Assembly: GCF_958979055.1 (NCBI RefSeq) | Contig: NC_084891.1 | Span: 2,918,501 to 2,982,500 of the forward strand | DNA length: 64,000 nucleotides | Direction: 5' to 3' | Source of the DNA: Alnus glutinosa | Lineage: Eukaryota > Streptophyta > Magnoliopsida > Fagales > Betulaceae | Position numbers and translations under genes: made by a program | Part shown: piece by piece, positions 37,398 to 54,030 of the stretch | Layout: each line of letters starts with the position of its first letter | Numbering within the stretch: position 1 is the stretch's first letter | The notes under the pieces: generated by a model | The model's database searches: none | What the model was told of the DNA's origin: nothing | The model's input: the letters and a program-made list of their open reading frames with translations, nothing else

Positions 37398-37590
37398 GAG
37401 ATTGAGTTGTTAACTAAAATTCAACGGTTTCACATTCAATTTTCGCTTATTAATCGACGTATAATTCTGAGTGTACTTCTCATCTCTACTTTTCAAATTT
37501 GATGTAATTTTCGTTAAACTGTTTGATTTTTGCGATTTTAGTGACTCTCAGATTCTATATCGGTCTTATCGTTTTTTGTTGTTGATTCAG

Positions 37591-41555
<3,965 letters not shown>

Positions 41556-42780
41556 AACGGGATGCTGAGCTACGTATTATATTAGAAGCATTACTCTAAA
41601 ATTTTTGTGAGTAATATTCAACCTAGTTACTGAAATATGGACTGTCGATCATTTTGTAATAATGTATATGCTTTTTGGCCATCGGAAAATTGTTGCATCT
41701 GAAGTTCAAATTGAGGCCGATATGTTAGAGGAAGTTAAGTTGAAATTTTTGAATTCTCATCTGTATAACATTGCTTATAAGCATTACGGTGTGGCTGTTG
41801 TTAAATGCAGCCCAGTTCAAAGTCTTGATTTAGACTTATAGGCTTGGTTGGGCTCATTTGGGCTACTAGCCAGGCTTGGGGTTTCAGCACAGGAAGACTC
41901 ACTTGGTTGGTGATGACTGGTGTTGCATAAAGCCCTAGAATTAGGACAAAGTTTCCTTCAAGCTGGTTGGAGGTCTAATTCAGTATATTAAATTGAAATG
42001 ATTTTAGAGTATATTATTCTTATGTGTATTGTTTAATAGAGTGTGATTCTAACATGTATTTTTAAAAATGCACGTGAGAATCACCTGCTCTAAGAACATG
42101 TATTAGTTTAATAGATTAGGTTAGATGGCGTTATTTATTTATTTATTTTTGTATAAAAAGGTATTATGATGTGTCGTAAAAGTGAAAGTAATTTTGAATG
42201 TTATGTGTTTTGAGTTTTTTTGTTAATATTTTTGTTTTGAAAAGAAAAAATAGAAGGAAAAAGGAAATTTTTTATCAAACAAACCTAAAGGAAAGCTTTG
42301 AGCTCGGCAGGCCTCATGTTGAAACAGCCTTTGGGGTGCGGGCTAATGTCCCATATTTTAGATTCCAAAAATGCTACATTTTTAATTTTTAATTTTTAAT
42401 TTTTTTTTTCCCAAAAGTTAGTTTTCAAGTGATGTGTGATAAGATCTATTATTTTGAAAAATGTGTCACCATTACTTGGAAACCAATTTTTAGAGAAAAA
42501 GAAATTAGAAAGTGTAGCACTTTTGGATTGTACAATTCAAGCGTCACAGCCGATAGCCCGATGCTATGTGCTATTTTGTACCCATGCTTACGACACAAAT
42601 TTAAGTTGCTCCATGCCTCCATGAAACTTCTTTTTTATTTTCGTGCATTCACACGTTTTTCTTTGTTACATGCAATGAGGTTACTGTCCTTTGAAGGGCT
42701 GATGTGCAAGGAGGCAAGAATGAAAGAAACAATTGAGGATTCGTAAAGACAGTTCGTTCCTCTTCTTTCTTCATCTTCTT
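41556..42780. other. 3' flank of ASP5 and intergenic sequence
   Basis: 3' UTR-like AT-rich sequence, then unassigned sequence. The frames at 42429-42746 have no domain. Confidence 0.5.
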
Positions 42781-42784
42781 CCTT

Positions 42785-42794
<10 letters not shown>

Positions 42795-42825
<31 letters not shown>
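42795..42825. repeat. Poly-G homopolymer
   Basis: About 31 consecutive G residues after a poly-T tract. True length is uncertain. Potential G-quadruplex. Confidence 0.9.
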
Positions 42826-43054
42826 CGGTTGTATTGAATTCGAATTCCTTCAATCTTGGCGTTCATGTGGACTAAGCCATATAAGCATTAAAAAGCAAGA
42901 AAAAAACAAAAAACCAAAAAAATCTTAAAAGGGGTGGCCAAAAAGCATCCCCTCAAGAGGATGAGGGGGTGGTTGGACCACTCACTTCCAATTTAAAAGC
43001 CTTCCTTAATCAAGGCTCACTTGCAAGCATGGAAAGTGTCCCACCTTTCCCCTC

Positions 43055-43105
43055 AGCATTGGCTCCCTCCGCCTGCCGATTCTCTGAAGGCAAATTTTGA
43101 TGTAG
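43055..43105 (+). pseudogene. Tiny LINE-type RNase H relic
   Basis: Plus-strand reading WLPPPADSLKANFDVA matches the start of the RNase H-like domain of plant LINE polyproteins (consensus W-x-PP-x-G-x-x-K-x-NFDGA). Nothing else of the domain survives nearby, and a stop follows at once. Confidence 0.45.
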
Positions 43106-43288
43106 CAAATTAGCAATTAAGCCCATGTTTGTTTTTTTTTTTTTGGAGCCTTTTGCCAAGATAACTTGAAGGAACAGAGACGGATTTCAACATTCTTGCC
43201 GAAAGACAAATGGATCTCCAGAGGCAATTCCCCTGGTAAATTTTGCTAATGTATACACTAGAAAAAGGATATAAAAGAAATTGAAAAT

Positions 43289-43466
43289 GAAAAAGTACAC
43301 ATATCCCCCTCAAATTACCACTTAATTGTCAATGTTTTTCTTAAACTATCAATTGTGTTAATGTCCTCCTCAAACTATCAAAAAGATAAAAATGTCCTTA
43401 TAAATTCGAAAAAATAAAAATGACCCTAAATTGTTTAAATAAGACAAAAATGTCCTTATAAATTCG

Positions 43467-43498
<32 letters not shown>

Positions 43499-43923
43499 AG
43501 AAAAGTTATTTTTTTAAAAAAAAATTAAAGAAAAAACGAAAAAAAAATTAAAAAAACGAAAAAGAAAGATTAAATTAAATTAAATTAAATTAACTGAAAA
43601 AGAACCAGTTTTTTATTAAATTAAAAAAAAATAAAAAGAAAGTTTTTTTTTTTTTTAAAAAAAAAAAAACGAAAAAAAACTGAAAATTATAAAAACAATT
43701 TAAAAAGAAAAAAGAAAAACTAGTTTTTTTTTTTGTATAAATTTTTGTTATTTTAAATTTTTTTAGTTTTTATTTTATTTAATAATTCTATGAAAGGTAT
43801 TTTTATCATTAGGGGGATATTGGCATTTTTTTTTATAGTTTAGGAGACATTGACACAATTAATAGTTTAGAGAGATATTGACAATGAGGTGATAGTTTAA
43901 GAAGATTATATGTACTTTTTTCA
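43289..43923. mobile_element. Mutator-like MITE with AT-rich core
   Basis: The left arm (GAAAAAGTACACATATCC, TTGTCAATG, TATCAATTGTGTTAATGTCC) is mirrored by the right arm (GACATTGACACAATTAATAG, ATATTGACAATGAGG, TATATGTACTTTTTTC). The flanks ATTGAAAAT (43280-43288) and ATTAAAAAT (43924-43932) match at 8 of 9, suggesting a 9-bp duplication. The core is almost pure A/T with long A and T runs. Confidence 0.6.
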
Positions 43924-44309
43924 ATTAAAAATTAAGAAAAATAAATAATAAATAAAAATCGTATCAGCTGAATAATTCAATGTTCTCTGGATGCGCTCGT
44001 ATGCACAAGTAATTTTCAGAAACTCAAGAACTAAACTGCTTCATTTACAAATTACAAAGGTAAGAAACAATCCAATACTCTTCTACTCCAACCACACCAA
44101 CTTCCTTTCACCATCTAACCAAAGCTTTTAGTTCTCTAACAAAACCATCAAGCACTCATGTAGGCCGAGCAATCTAACTGGAAGGAGAACCCCAGTAATA
44201 CCGCATCACAAAACATATGGTTGTTCTCTATCAGGGATCCGGATCCCCAGTAATTTAATTTTTTTTTGCAATCCAAGCAACAAGATTGCTGGGTATCTCT
44301 AATCCTCTA

Positions 44310-47300
44310 TCAATGATTAGCTGGGGGGCCTTCAGGTGGTGTTACTTGTGCAACTCTTAGTGTGCCTCCAAGCTCCACGGGAACAAGAGGAATGAGAGAG
44401 TGCAAGACATCTGTTATAAGTGGGCGGTAGCTTGGTTCTGGTTGCACACATAGCACAGCTACAGCAGCAACCTACACAAACATGTCAAGATTTAAATTCT
44501 GTGAAACAAGATGAACCCAAAAGTTTGATATGCTCAGTCAGCTATTGATTTGAAGCATCGAAGTTGCGGGATCGGAATCCCTACAATCTCCTTGCAATTG
44601 GGTAGGGGGCTGGGAGAGTCCTCCGATGTAGCCTTCCTGCCCGAGTAGCCCGAGCACCTGCTCGGATAAGTAAGCTCCATCGGAGGCCTCTCACAATCCC
44701 CTAACCGAGTTGTAAGGGATTCTGATCCCGAAGTTGCAAACCCTAATAAGGTAAGTATTATCATTTTACAAACCTGGTATAAATGCTTAAGATCCATTGT
44801 ATCTTTTACTACAGGATCCACGATGTTTGGGAGTTTAGATCTGTCTGTGAGCTGGGGCATGGCCTGCATCCATAAAGGGCTATAGCATTAAGTTCGGAGA
44901 TTCAAATTCCAATTTTTTATTGGGACACCCACCAAATAAGTTTGACTGGATGGGGGTTTAAGAGTAAAGCATAAATACCCATGTGACAATAGATTGGCAC
45001 TGAGCTGGTGCCAGTTTTTCCACAGGCCTTCTTCCTAATAGAAGCTCCAAAAGCACAACTCCAAAAGCATAGACATCACTCTTATCCGTCAATTTACCTG
45101 GAAAATTGGAAATACTGGTTTTCATACAAGAAGACTAAAATGCAAGAACAACAGCTTTTTTAGAGATGTTTAAAATGTTGTCAATAGCATGGCCTAGAAA
45201 ATCCATATGCCAGTGAGTAACCATTTCGAACACAAAGATCCGTTATCTATATTTTTCTATCCTGCCAACTTCTTCTTCTTCTTCTTCTTTTTTTTTTTTT
45301 TTTTTTTTTCATGTTACTATTTCTTATTTTGTTTTCAAAAGTTGGCACATACCCTCGGATAGCTGTTACCAATCCTCATTAGATCCGGATTCCCAGCAAT
45401 TTTCTGTCCGGATTGCTGTGAGAGAGCCTGAAGTGAGGATCTCTATCCATCCTCCAACTACACGGGTACGACTTTGCCCCAAGAATAAGTTCCACTTACA
45501 TAATGTGTCCCACCCTCAATTTCAATCAAACTTAAATAAAGATTTGAAATTTTGAAATCTCTCGATTCAAACTAGAACCTGAAATGAAAACTAAATATTG
45601 ACATCCACACCAAGTCAACTGTAGGCATAATTGGTTATGGAGATCAATGAAACTCACAACATTATTGATCTAGAGGCCCTACAGTGCTAGTACATGTGCA
45701 CGTGCTTGAGATGCTTAATTTAAAGATACACTGATTTTAAATGTGCATCAAACTCGACACCGTCTCTTAACATTATTGAAGTTGTCAGAGGTCCAAAAGA
45801 ATAATCATTACGTTTAGTTTGGGGGAAAAGAAAGTTTATATATTTATAGACATAGCAGAGCAGTGAGCAATTATTACAATTTTAGTTGGCATACCATCTA
45901 GAAGATACTCTGGGGCTACATAGCCCAAAGTGCCTGAAAGCTTGATGTTGTTCTTGTTTTGGGTCCCATCAGTTACAGCAAGACCAAAATCCGAGAGCTG
46001 ATTCCACAGAGAGAGTTGCACGGAAGATAATATAAATGCATAGTGGCAATACAATAAGACAATTTCAGGAATTTTATAAAGGAACTCAGAGACTTCCATG
46101 ATTTTCCTAAACATATTTTACCTTAGCATTGAAGTTGGAGTCCAAAAGTATATTAGATGATTTCAGATCTCTATGAATCACTGCCGGGCTGCAGTGCTCA
46201 TGCATATATTCTAATCCTCTGGTCAAAACGTTCCAATATATTAACATTCAAGAATCAAGTGCCCCCCCATCAACAAAAATGATTAAAAAACAGGGTAAAC
46301 AAGCTCACCTTGCTGCATCAAGAGCAATTTTCATCCGCATATGCCAAGTTAATGCTGAACCATGAGAAGGTCCTATTTATCAACAAGAGATATGGAAAAT
46401 AAAGATATTAGCTTTATTTAATTGCACCTTTTTTTTTACCTTCCATTTTCCAGGTTTTTTAATGAGAAGAAGAATGAGATTAATGTGTTTTTACCGTGCA
46501 ATTGAGTTTCCAAACACCCATTTTGCATCAGTTCGTAAACAATAAACCTTGTCTCGCCGTAAACGCTGGAACCCAATAGGGAAATTATATTTGGATGTTG
46601 AATTTTGCTTAACAAATTGACCTCATTCTGCAAATCCAAATGACAACTCAAGCCCAAAACAATCAGGTCATAATACTAAAATTTTAAAAATCGTGTTTTC
46701 AAATCGCTATTTTTAAACAGCGTGTTTTGAAATCGCAAACCCAAACCAAGGATTAGAATTGGAAACAAGCATTACCTCGAATTCTGACTCGGCATCCTGA
46801 CTTTCACAGTTAAGTTTCTTCACAGCAACATACAGGTTATCATCCAATTTAGCCTTGTAAACACATCCAAACCCACCCACGCCTAAGATGTTACTATCCC
46901 GAAAGTTGTCCGTTGCCTTTTCTAGTAGCTTATAGTCAATCAATGGAACAGATCCTTTCTTACCAACCGTTTTTATGGAGCTGAATTTGTTCAAAAATGG
47001 TGCTAAAGCCAGTCCTTTCTCAGCATCTTCAAATTCAAAACCCAACAAAACAAAACAAAGAATCTCAGACAACATTATAGAGAGCAGAGCATAATATGAA
47101 GAATCTCAGACCATATCAGATATAATTGATGCAAATTTACCAAACCCCACAAATGGTAAACAAACAAAAAAAAAGAGAAAGAATTGGGTTTTGTTGCCAA
47201 AGGATGTACCTTTGCTCCGAGAACTTCTGTGGGATTTGTGCGAGAACTTCCTATGGTAAATCCAGAAACATAACAATGACAAAATGGCTAAAGCAAGAGC

Positions 47301-47835
47301 AGTGCAAGCAACAATTAGTACTATTAGCATTTTCTTGCGTGCATCCATATGATCCTCTTCGTCTTCGAGTCCCAGTTGAATTCCTGGTTTGCATAAGGAA
47401 TATGTATAAAATAAAATTTAGCTCAATTAAACCAGATTTTGTGGAGTCCCAAAAGAGGGAAACAAATCTACATCAGACAAAAAGTTTAATATTAACCATA
47501 AATGGATAAAATCAACTACACTAAATTCCCAAAGTGACAGCATTAAATACACTGAATTTGGTAGTTACTTTTTGAAATTTGAATTTGGAACCGATTTGAC
47601 CCATGACCCATCTGAAAACAAGTACTACTATCAATGGCCATGAAGAACACAGTAATACTACAGTACCTGGGGAGAAAGCAGCCATTGATGTGGAAATTGG
47701 AGAAGTGGGTGAGAGTGCTGGTGAGGAAACAGATGCTGATATGGAGGGAACAAGAGGGTGTTGTGTGGAACCAGAACAAATGGGTAACTCATGGAGAAAA
47801 AGAAACAGCAGAACAAGGATTAGAAGAAGCTTCAT
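44310..47835 (-). CDS. Receptor-like serine/threonine kinase, At1g80640/At2g25220-like
   Basis: Membrane receptor-like kinase with a short extracellular part. Ten exons join in frame to 453 residues: 47835-47667, 47383-47210, 47026-46776, 46627-46495, 46372-46309, 46218-46122, 45997-45895, 45097-44979, 44863-44774, 44471-44310. Residues 1 to about 22 are a signal peptide ([20 protein letters not shown]). A Ser/Pro-rich stretch leads to a transmembrane helix at about 75-97, followed by a basic [16 protein letters not shown] boundary. The kinase domain starts after LLEKATDNF. It has an intact Gly loop GVGGFGCVY (163-171), catalytic Lys-184 (VAVKK), HRDLKSSN with Asp-281, DFG at 299-301 and [10 protein letters not shown]. 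It should be an active kinase. The extracellular part is too short for a known ligand-binding domain. Family assignment is from memory of the Arabidopsis proteins. Confidence 0.88.
44560..44740. mobile_element. Small inverted-repeat element in intron 9 of the receptor kinase
   Basis: GGGATCGGAATCCCTACAAT at the left is mirrored by TTGTAAGGGATTCTGATCCC at the right. Inner CCTCCGATG/CATCGGAGG and GAGCACCTGCTC segments also pair. It lies wholly within an intron and leaves the splice sites intact. No target duplication was fixed. Confidence 0.5.
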
Positions 47836-49480
47836 TGTTTGTTTTGTTTTTTCTGTGTCCTATAATAAGATGAACACATGAAGATAGAGAAAGAAATGTA
47901 AAGGCCTGGCCTTGTGGCTTGTAAAGGGACAACAATAGCCTATGAAGAGAAAGTGTATGGATGTTTTGGAATCCTCCGAGCCTTCACTTTCCTCCTTTTA
48001 AATTCCTCTCTCTCTCTCTCTCTCTCTCTCAAAATAATTTGTTCTTTTCTTTTTGCTTCTGTAACTGCCTTCTCTCTCTCAGCATCTACAATCCCATGAG
48101 GCAAAAGGGGACAAAGGAAAGGCAAAGAAAAGCTAATTTATATTGAAGTAGGGACGAGTGCACAACAATCATGTGGGCAGTTATGAAAAAGGAACCAATA
48201 AAAATATACCCAAAAAAGCTGCGGAAAGTCTCACCCTTTTAGTCCTCGTCTCTCTTGGAAGAGGCATCCACTACAGCCTACAGCCTACAGCATTGGGAGA
48301 GGTTTTGGTTGGTTGAATCCTTCTTTCTGTTCAAAGGATCATAAAAGAGAGAGAAAGAATCTATATTTTAAGTGGAACAGGGAGGATTTATTTCTTAGTT
48401 TATATTTAGATTTTACGTATTTAATAATGAATATGTTGAAAGTGCAAATCATTTGTGGCACTGATTGAATTGCCTCCTTTTAGTTTTTAAATTTATAAAA
48501 ATAGAAAACGATATATACAAATATTCTTTAGAAAACATAAAAATTATTTTTTTAAAAAAAAATTATTGTTTTCAACTTAAGAAATAATAAAAAAACAAAA
48601 TATCTTTAAAAAAAAAAAAAAAAAAACTTTTCTCAAGAAACAACCATATGGTCCATATTACTCTTCAAAGGAAAAGAAAAACACAATGGCTTTGTTTGAT
48701 AACATTTTTTTTTTGTTCTATTTTTCTTTTCCTTTTTCTTTTTCAAAACAAAAATATTAACAAATAATTTAAAACACTAAAAATTACTTTTACTTTCATG
48801 TCACATTAAAACAATTAAAAAAAAGGTACCATTTAAAAAACATTAATTATTATTCGAAAAGTTGGTTTAGAGTCATTACCATTAGTTACAGTTTGATTTG
48901 GTTAAAAAAAAATAGTTGCAATTGGATTTATGAAAGGGAAATGGATAAAAAAAAATTGAATTATGAATGCTTTCTCATTTGAGAGTATGAAAGTGACTGA
49001 ATTTAGTAATTCATCATTTCCTTGTTTTCAATTTATTAAAGCACTTAAATTTTCTTTAAAAGCACTCATAATAATTACGAAAATGATCATTTTCAATAAA
49101 TTGTGGAGTGTGGGACCAATGTTTGGAAATGTAATATATCGTATCAGACATGTTTCCAGCTTTACTTACATTTTTTTGGGTTTTATAAAGCAGAAAATAA
49201 TTTTCAATGTCGGTACCAAAGGGTCAAAAGAGACCCTTTTTTTTTTTTTTTTTTTTTTTTTTTCCTTTTTCCTTTTTCCTTTTTTTTTTTCTGAAAAAAA
49301 GAAAAAACTATTTTATGAGCCCCTAACAAAATTTTATTTGCATGTGATAATTGTCTTTGTTAGAAGATTATTAAGCCTATCGTGTTAAGAAAAAGTTTGC
49401 CCACACGCATAAAGAAAAGTTTAGAATGTTAATTAAATGATTTAATCAAGTATTTCGTATTAGCTTAACTTTTAAAACAA
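47836..49480. other. Upstream of the receptor kinase; intergenic
   Basis: Promoter side of the minus-strand kinase with a CT tract at about 48005-48030. Beyond that the sequence is AT-rich with poly-A and poly-T runs and no gene. The frames at 48963-49388 are low complexity. A phrase of the dispersed AT-rich repeat lies at about 49430-49490. Confidence 0.5.
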
Positions 49481-49489
49481 TAAAGCTTT

Positions 49490-49850
49490 GATGATCCTAT
49501 TGTGGCTGAAGCCTGGGCCGGAATGAAAGCAACAGTCTTAAGTAAAGATATGGACGTGCATCTTTGATATAATTCTTGAGAGAGATTTCCAACAAATAAT
49601 GAAATAGCTTAATGGGGGATCTCCAAATACTATCAGGCATAATCACCTTGCGCACGGCATTAAAAGTGTTCTACAATCTTTTCGATCATCTCGGATGGTT
49701 CATGTGAAACGGGATGCCAATTCCACTACACATTGGCTTGCTAAAGAAGCAATCTTCTGTATCATAGATTCTAATTGGGTAGAATAAATTCTCCCAATTA
49801 TTTATGATATTGTAAGTAGAGAACTTTTTAATCCGTAGTTTTATTTGAAC
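49490..49850 (+). pseudogene. LINE RNase H-like domain relic
   Basis: The plus reading gives DPIVAEAWAGMKATVLSKDM, then after a one-base frame change DIILERDFQQIMK, a stop, and further on RMVHVKRDANSTTHWLAKEA followed by IDSNWVE and a stop. This order (P-x-AEA, D-x-xLE, V-x-R-x-N-x-x-H-LAK-A) is the RNase H-like domain found at the end of plant LINE polyproteins. It is broken by at least one frameshift and three stops. No reverse transcriptase survives nearby. Confidence 0.7.
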
Positions 49851-50425
49851 TCAGAGATTTTGATTGTATGCTTTGAGATTATTCATAAGAGATATTTATT
49901 TAAAAATAAAAAATAATTAATAATTTAATATGATGTCAGAATCAAATTTGATCTCGAAACTTGTGAAACCTTCTTAACAAACTAAGCACATAAGTTTCCT
50001 TAATTACATAGTGTAATTTGCCAAATAATTAAGGACTCAAAATCTCATTACAATTTCCAATTTTTTATCCCTTTCAAAGAACGAGGGTCCAAAGTCATGA
50101 ACAATGTATTTGTATGAGAAATTTAATATGATTGCTGAGACGGTCTCAATGTTGCATCATGGTTGTTGAGCAAATTTATCCAACTAAATCGTGTATTGAA
50201 TAATTTTATTTCACTCTCTAATATTAAATAATTGTTGCAATATATCCTTATTGTCCAAGTTATAGCAAAATGAAAAAAGAATAATTAAAATACCCTTTAA
50301 TTAATACAAAACGTTGACATTGTATATTTTAAATGCGATTACATGTACAATAAATAAATAAATAAGCCAAATCTTACCAACCAATAAAGACGATGAAATT
50401 AAAATTTACAATGCAATTACATCAT

Positions 50426-50451
50426 ATATATATATATATATATATATATGA
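50426..50451. repeat. (TA)n microsatellite
   Basis: TA tract. A longer one follows at 50562-50616, close to a Mutator-like MITE. Confidence 0.9.
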
Positions 50452-50559
50452 CAAAGACGATGGCATTTTGTTTGTAAAATCTAATATTTTTCTGGCATCC
50501 ACATTTTTAGGAATGTTGTTAGAATATATGAAAAATATAATATATAATATATGTACAAT

Positions 50560-50561
<2 letters not shown>

Positions 50562-50616
<55 letters not shown>
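50562..50616. repeat. (AT)n microsatellite
   Basis: Uninterrupted AT tract of about 27 units. The 87-residue frame through it (YIYIYI) is an artefact. Confidence 0.92.
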
Positions 50617-50618
<2 letters not shown>

Positions 50619-50655
50619 CATGTATTCTAACGCAACGAATTCTTAATAATTTATA

Positions 50656-51085
50656 GGGCTAATTACATTTTTCCCTCATCAACTACCAGCCATTGTCAAC
50701 ATGCTCCCATGAACTGACACATCGACCAAAAGAGAGCATCAAACTACCAACTTTACATACTTTGCCCCATTTCTGTCAGGGAATCCCGTTAACTTGAACG
50801 GAATATTCTATTTTTAGGCTTTAATTTTGGTTTAAAGACCAAAATGCCCTCCAACAGTAATTAATAAAAAAATATTAAAATTAATATGTTTAAAAAAGTT
50901 GAGGGCATTTATATCATTTTTGAATTTGAGTTAGGATATTTAAGTCTTTTTGCCAATTAAACTGACGAAAGGGGGGCAAAGTATGTAAAGTTGGTAGTTG
51001 AATGTTCTTTTTTGGTCGAGGTGTCAGTTCATGGGGCCATGTTGATAATGGCTGGTAGTTGATGGGGGAAAAAGATAATTACCCC
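50656..51085. mobile_element. Mutator-like MITE (430 bp), perfect 9-bp TSD
   Basis: Flanked by TAATTTATA on both sides (50647-50655, 51086-51094). Long inverted arms: left GGGCTAATTACATTTTTCCC then CATCAACTACCAGCCATT; right AATGGCTGGTAGTTGATG then GATAATTACCCC. Further paired text includes CCAACTTTACATACTTTGCC. No coding. The 9-bp duplication with long arms indicates a Mutator-derived miniature element. Confidence 0.82.
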
Positions 51086-51094
51086 TAATTTATA

Positions 51095-53368
51095 TTATAG
51101 AATGAAACCTTCTTATCATTTTAGGGATGATTAGTATTGTAAACGTCAAATCAAGAATAAAAGTAAAAATGTAGCCTTAAATACTTTAACGGGTTGATAT
51201 AAATCATAAACTGAACCACATAATTCTGGTGGGTTTTTCTTTCTTCTTCCCTCTCTCGTGCTTTGTATTTATTTTCTTTTATTCTGCTATTTAATTTCAT
51301 TTTTCATTGGACTATAAACTTCTTCAAGCATCAAGCATGTCACCTCCTAGCTAGCTAATTAATACTAAAACGTTCTAAGTATGAGATGGCGAGGAGGATC
51401 CTATAGGCCCACATGCAAATCAACAATACAGTCAAAGATCTAAGGGTCAGTAAAGTGTCATTATCGGACAATTAAGATGAGTTTACGTGGTTCTACCATC
51501 TAGCGGCGCAAATTGCTTTTGTTTTATTCCTTTTTATTTTTTATTTTTATTTTTTTTTCTTCTTTAAAATATTTACTCCTAAATATGCAACCTATTATAG
51601 CACGATTCTAAATCTTATTATCGATATTTGGACAACGTTTTCTTCTAATTTAATATATGAAATTAACTTTTATTCTAATTGAAGCATGAAATACATGTAA
51701 AATATGTGAGTTTAATTAATTAATACACTTAATTGGAAGAATTTTTTCCAAACCGATTTAAAATAGGAATAGTATAGTAGTAATTGTTTGATAACATATT
51801 TTTCTTCTCTCTTTTTGTTTTCTCTTTTAAAAATAAAATAAAATTAATAAACAACTCAAAACATTTCACAAATATCTCACAATCTCACAAAAAGTAATGC
51901 TATATATATATATACTACATAAATATCTCACAAAGCTAACGTGTCAGAGTTTAATAGTTCTTGAATATATATAACATTACTTAACTTAAACACAAAACAC
52001 TTAAAAAGTATTTTCATATTTATGTTACATTATAAGATAAAAGAAAATACACAATCATATCATTTTAGGGGGGAGAAAAAGAAGAAAGAAGAAGATTTCG
52101 AATATCTAAAGAAGCAATAAACTAAAACACGAAAAAAAGGTTTTGAGTAATGCTATAAGAAGGATTAGAGTCCTCTTTGTGCCATTTCAAATATTACATG
52201 GCTTTTAAAATCATTGCCACAAACATTTTCAGGATAATAAATTTAATATATCTAAAAACCAATCAATGATTGTCTATCTTCATGCGAACAAAAAAAAAAA
52301 AAAACCAATAAAAAATAATGATTGATAAATAAAACTAAAAACATTAACTATGCATCTATAAAATAACATTAAATTCTTTAACTATCTCTTACCTATTTTC
52401 ATACAATCAAATTTCAAATTTAAAGTAAACCTATATTAATATACGGCTTTAATGTACGTCGAACATTTAATATATATATAGGGTGCCTTACCAACTTTGA
52501 TGGACCGAACATTTTCTTTATATATAATTGGAAACTTTTATCAAAATTTAGTTTATTCAATTTGTTAAATAATTGAATGAAAATTATAAATTCACCACTT
52601 GTATATTTTTTTTTTGACTTAATTACATGTAAACAATACTATTCACCATACAAATATATATATAACCACAAGCATAGATTATTTTACTTTACTAATTCAA
52701 GAAAAGTTGAAATTAATTCGTCTACACTCTCTTATTTTACTTTACATGTTAGAGGGACAATAATCACCAAAAGATTAACCTAGCTACGTGCTTTTAGGCA
52801 TTATGCTTTAAAAAGAGTAAAAAGAAAAATCATGCTTTATTATATAGACTTCGATAATTTGATTGATTCTTTCAGCTTTATTTAAGACAATTAATACAGC
52901 TCTTTAAAACAACATTTTAAGCTAGCTATGATATATGGTTGAGGAACATCATATATATTGTGTCCCAAATCGTTGATCAACCTTGCAAATTATATGCATG
53001 ACTGGCCGGTGAGACCCAATTATAGTAGTTGGTTCATTATTTTTATTTGCTTATCCCATATTTAAAGTGATGGGTTCAGACACCCAATCACATATTTGAT
53101 TTTTCTTGCAGTGGTCCGCGCAATGCTGATTAAGATTTAGTCATAATTAAACACGACTATGGTTAATTAGGTTACAATGGACCGACTCAAAAACCGTTAT
53201 TTTTTTCTATTTCTTTCTTAACTTGTTATCAAAAAATTATTGAGTCAAACCATTTATTTAACTTATACTCAGATGTAGAGACCGAACCACAATTTTTTAT
53301 TTGGAGGGATAAAAGTATAAATGAGGGGTCAAATTTATTTTTAGGAGGGGCCTAACCTAATTTTTAGG

Positions 53369-53400
<32 letters not shown>
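51095..53400. other. AT-rich intergenic stretch
   Basis: No gene recognised. Short TA tracts lie at about 51902-51914, 52471-52481 and 53371-53402. Reading frames are short and low in complexity. Confidence 0.5.
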
Positions 53401-53405
<5 letters not shown>

Positions 53406-53411
53406 TAAAAC

Positions 53412-54030
53412 TTGTTAGGGAATTATCATTTCCCAAAGCCCAAACGGACCTATTATAAAAGTTAGGGCCCAATCGGCCAAGCCGGTTTGGTCGGCATGAA
53501 ATTCAGATAATCCCTATCAAAATGGGAGTGGGTCCGAAAGTCCAACTAAGGCCACCCCTAATCCAAAAAGAAGGCTGGCCGGCCCAGTCTAATACAGGGC
53601 TCCATCAACTTCTTGTCAAAAGACGAGAAGCTGGAAGAAGCCGAGATACTCGGTCACATTCCACAAAGATACCTCATACCTCCAATCTAATCGTGGATAT
53701 ACGTGTTCCGGATTATCGAAAGACTGCGTTCCGAGATGTGCAATAACCCACGTTTCAAAGACCACGATCAAAGAGATGTTCTCCCTCATCTCAAGGAATT
53801 AACCGTCTCATCTCTTCAGTATAAATACAGACGAACTTCCAGATATTCTCCAATTGAAGAATTGTTATTAGAGCGCTGTCATTATTATACCAGAAAACTG
53901 ACTTAAGCATCAGAGTGGGAGATGCTAGCACCCCCAGGAAACACTCTTTTTACTTCTTTGATTTTGCCAGCCAGGAGGAGATCATCGCCCGTTTCTTAAA
54001 CTTGTGTCGCCCAACCGAAATCCGTTTTAA
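53412..54030 (+). mobile_element. Ty3/gypsy-type LTR relic (possible solo LTR)
   Basis: Starts TGTTAGGGAATTATC. It has a TATA-like CAGTATAAATACAGACG at about 53819, and then the U5-like phrase ACTGACTTAAGCATCAGAGT followed by GCACCCCCAGG, a layout typical of plant gypsy LTRs. The right border, 5-bp duplication and primer-binding site could not be found. Short frames across it (53522-53906) are incidental. Confidence 0.5.

Noticed and set aside
50393..50656. 87-residue frame with Tyr-Ile repeats
   Set aside because: Translation of AT microsatellites.
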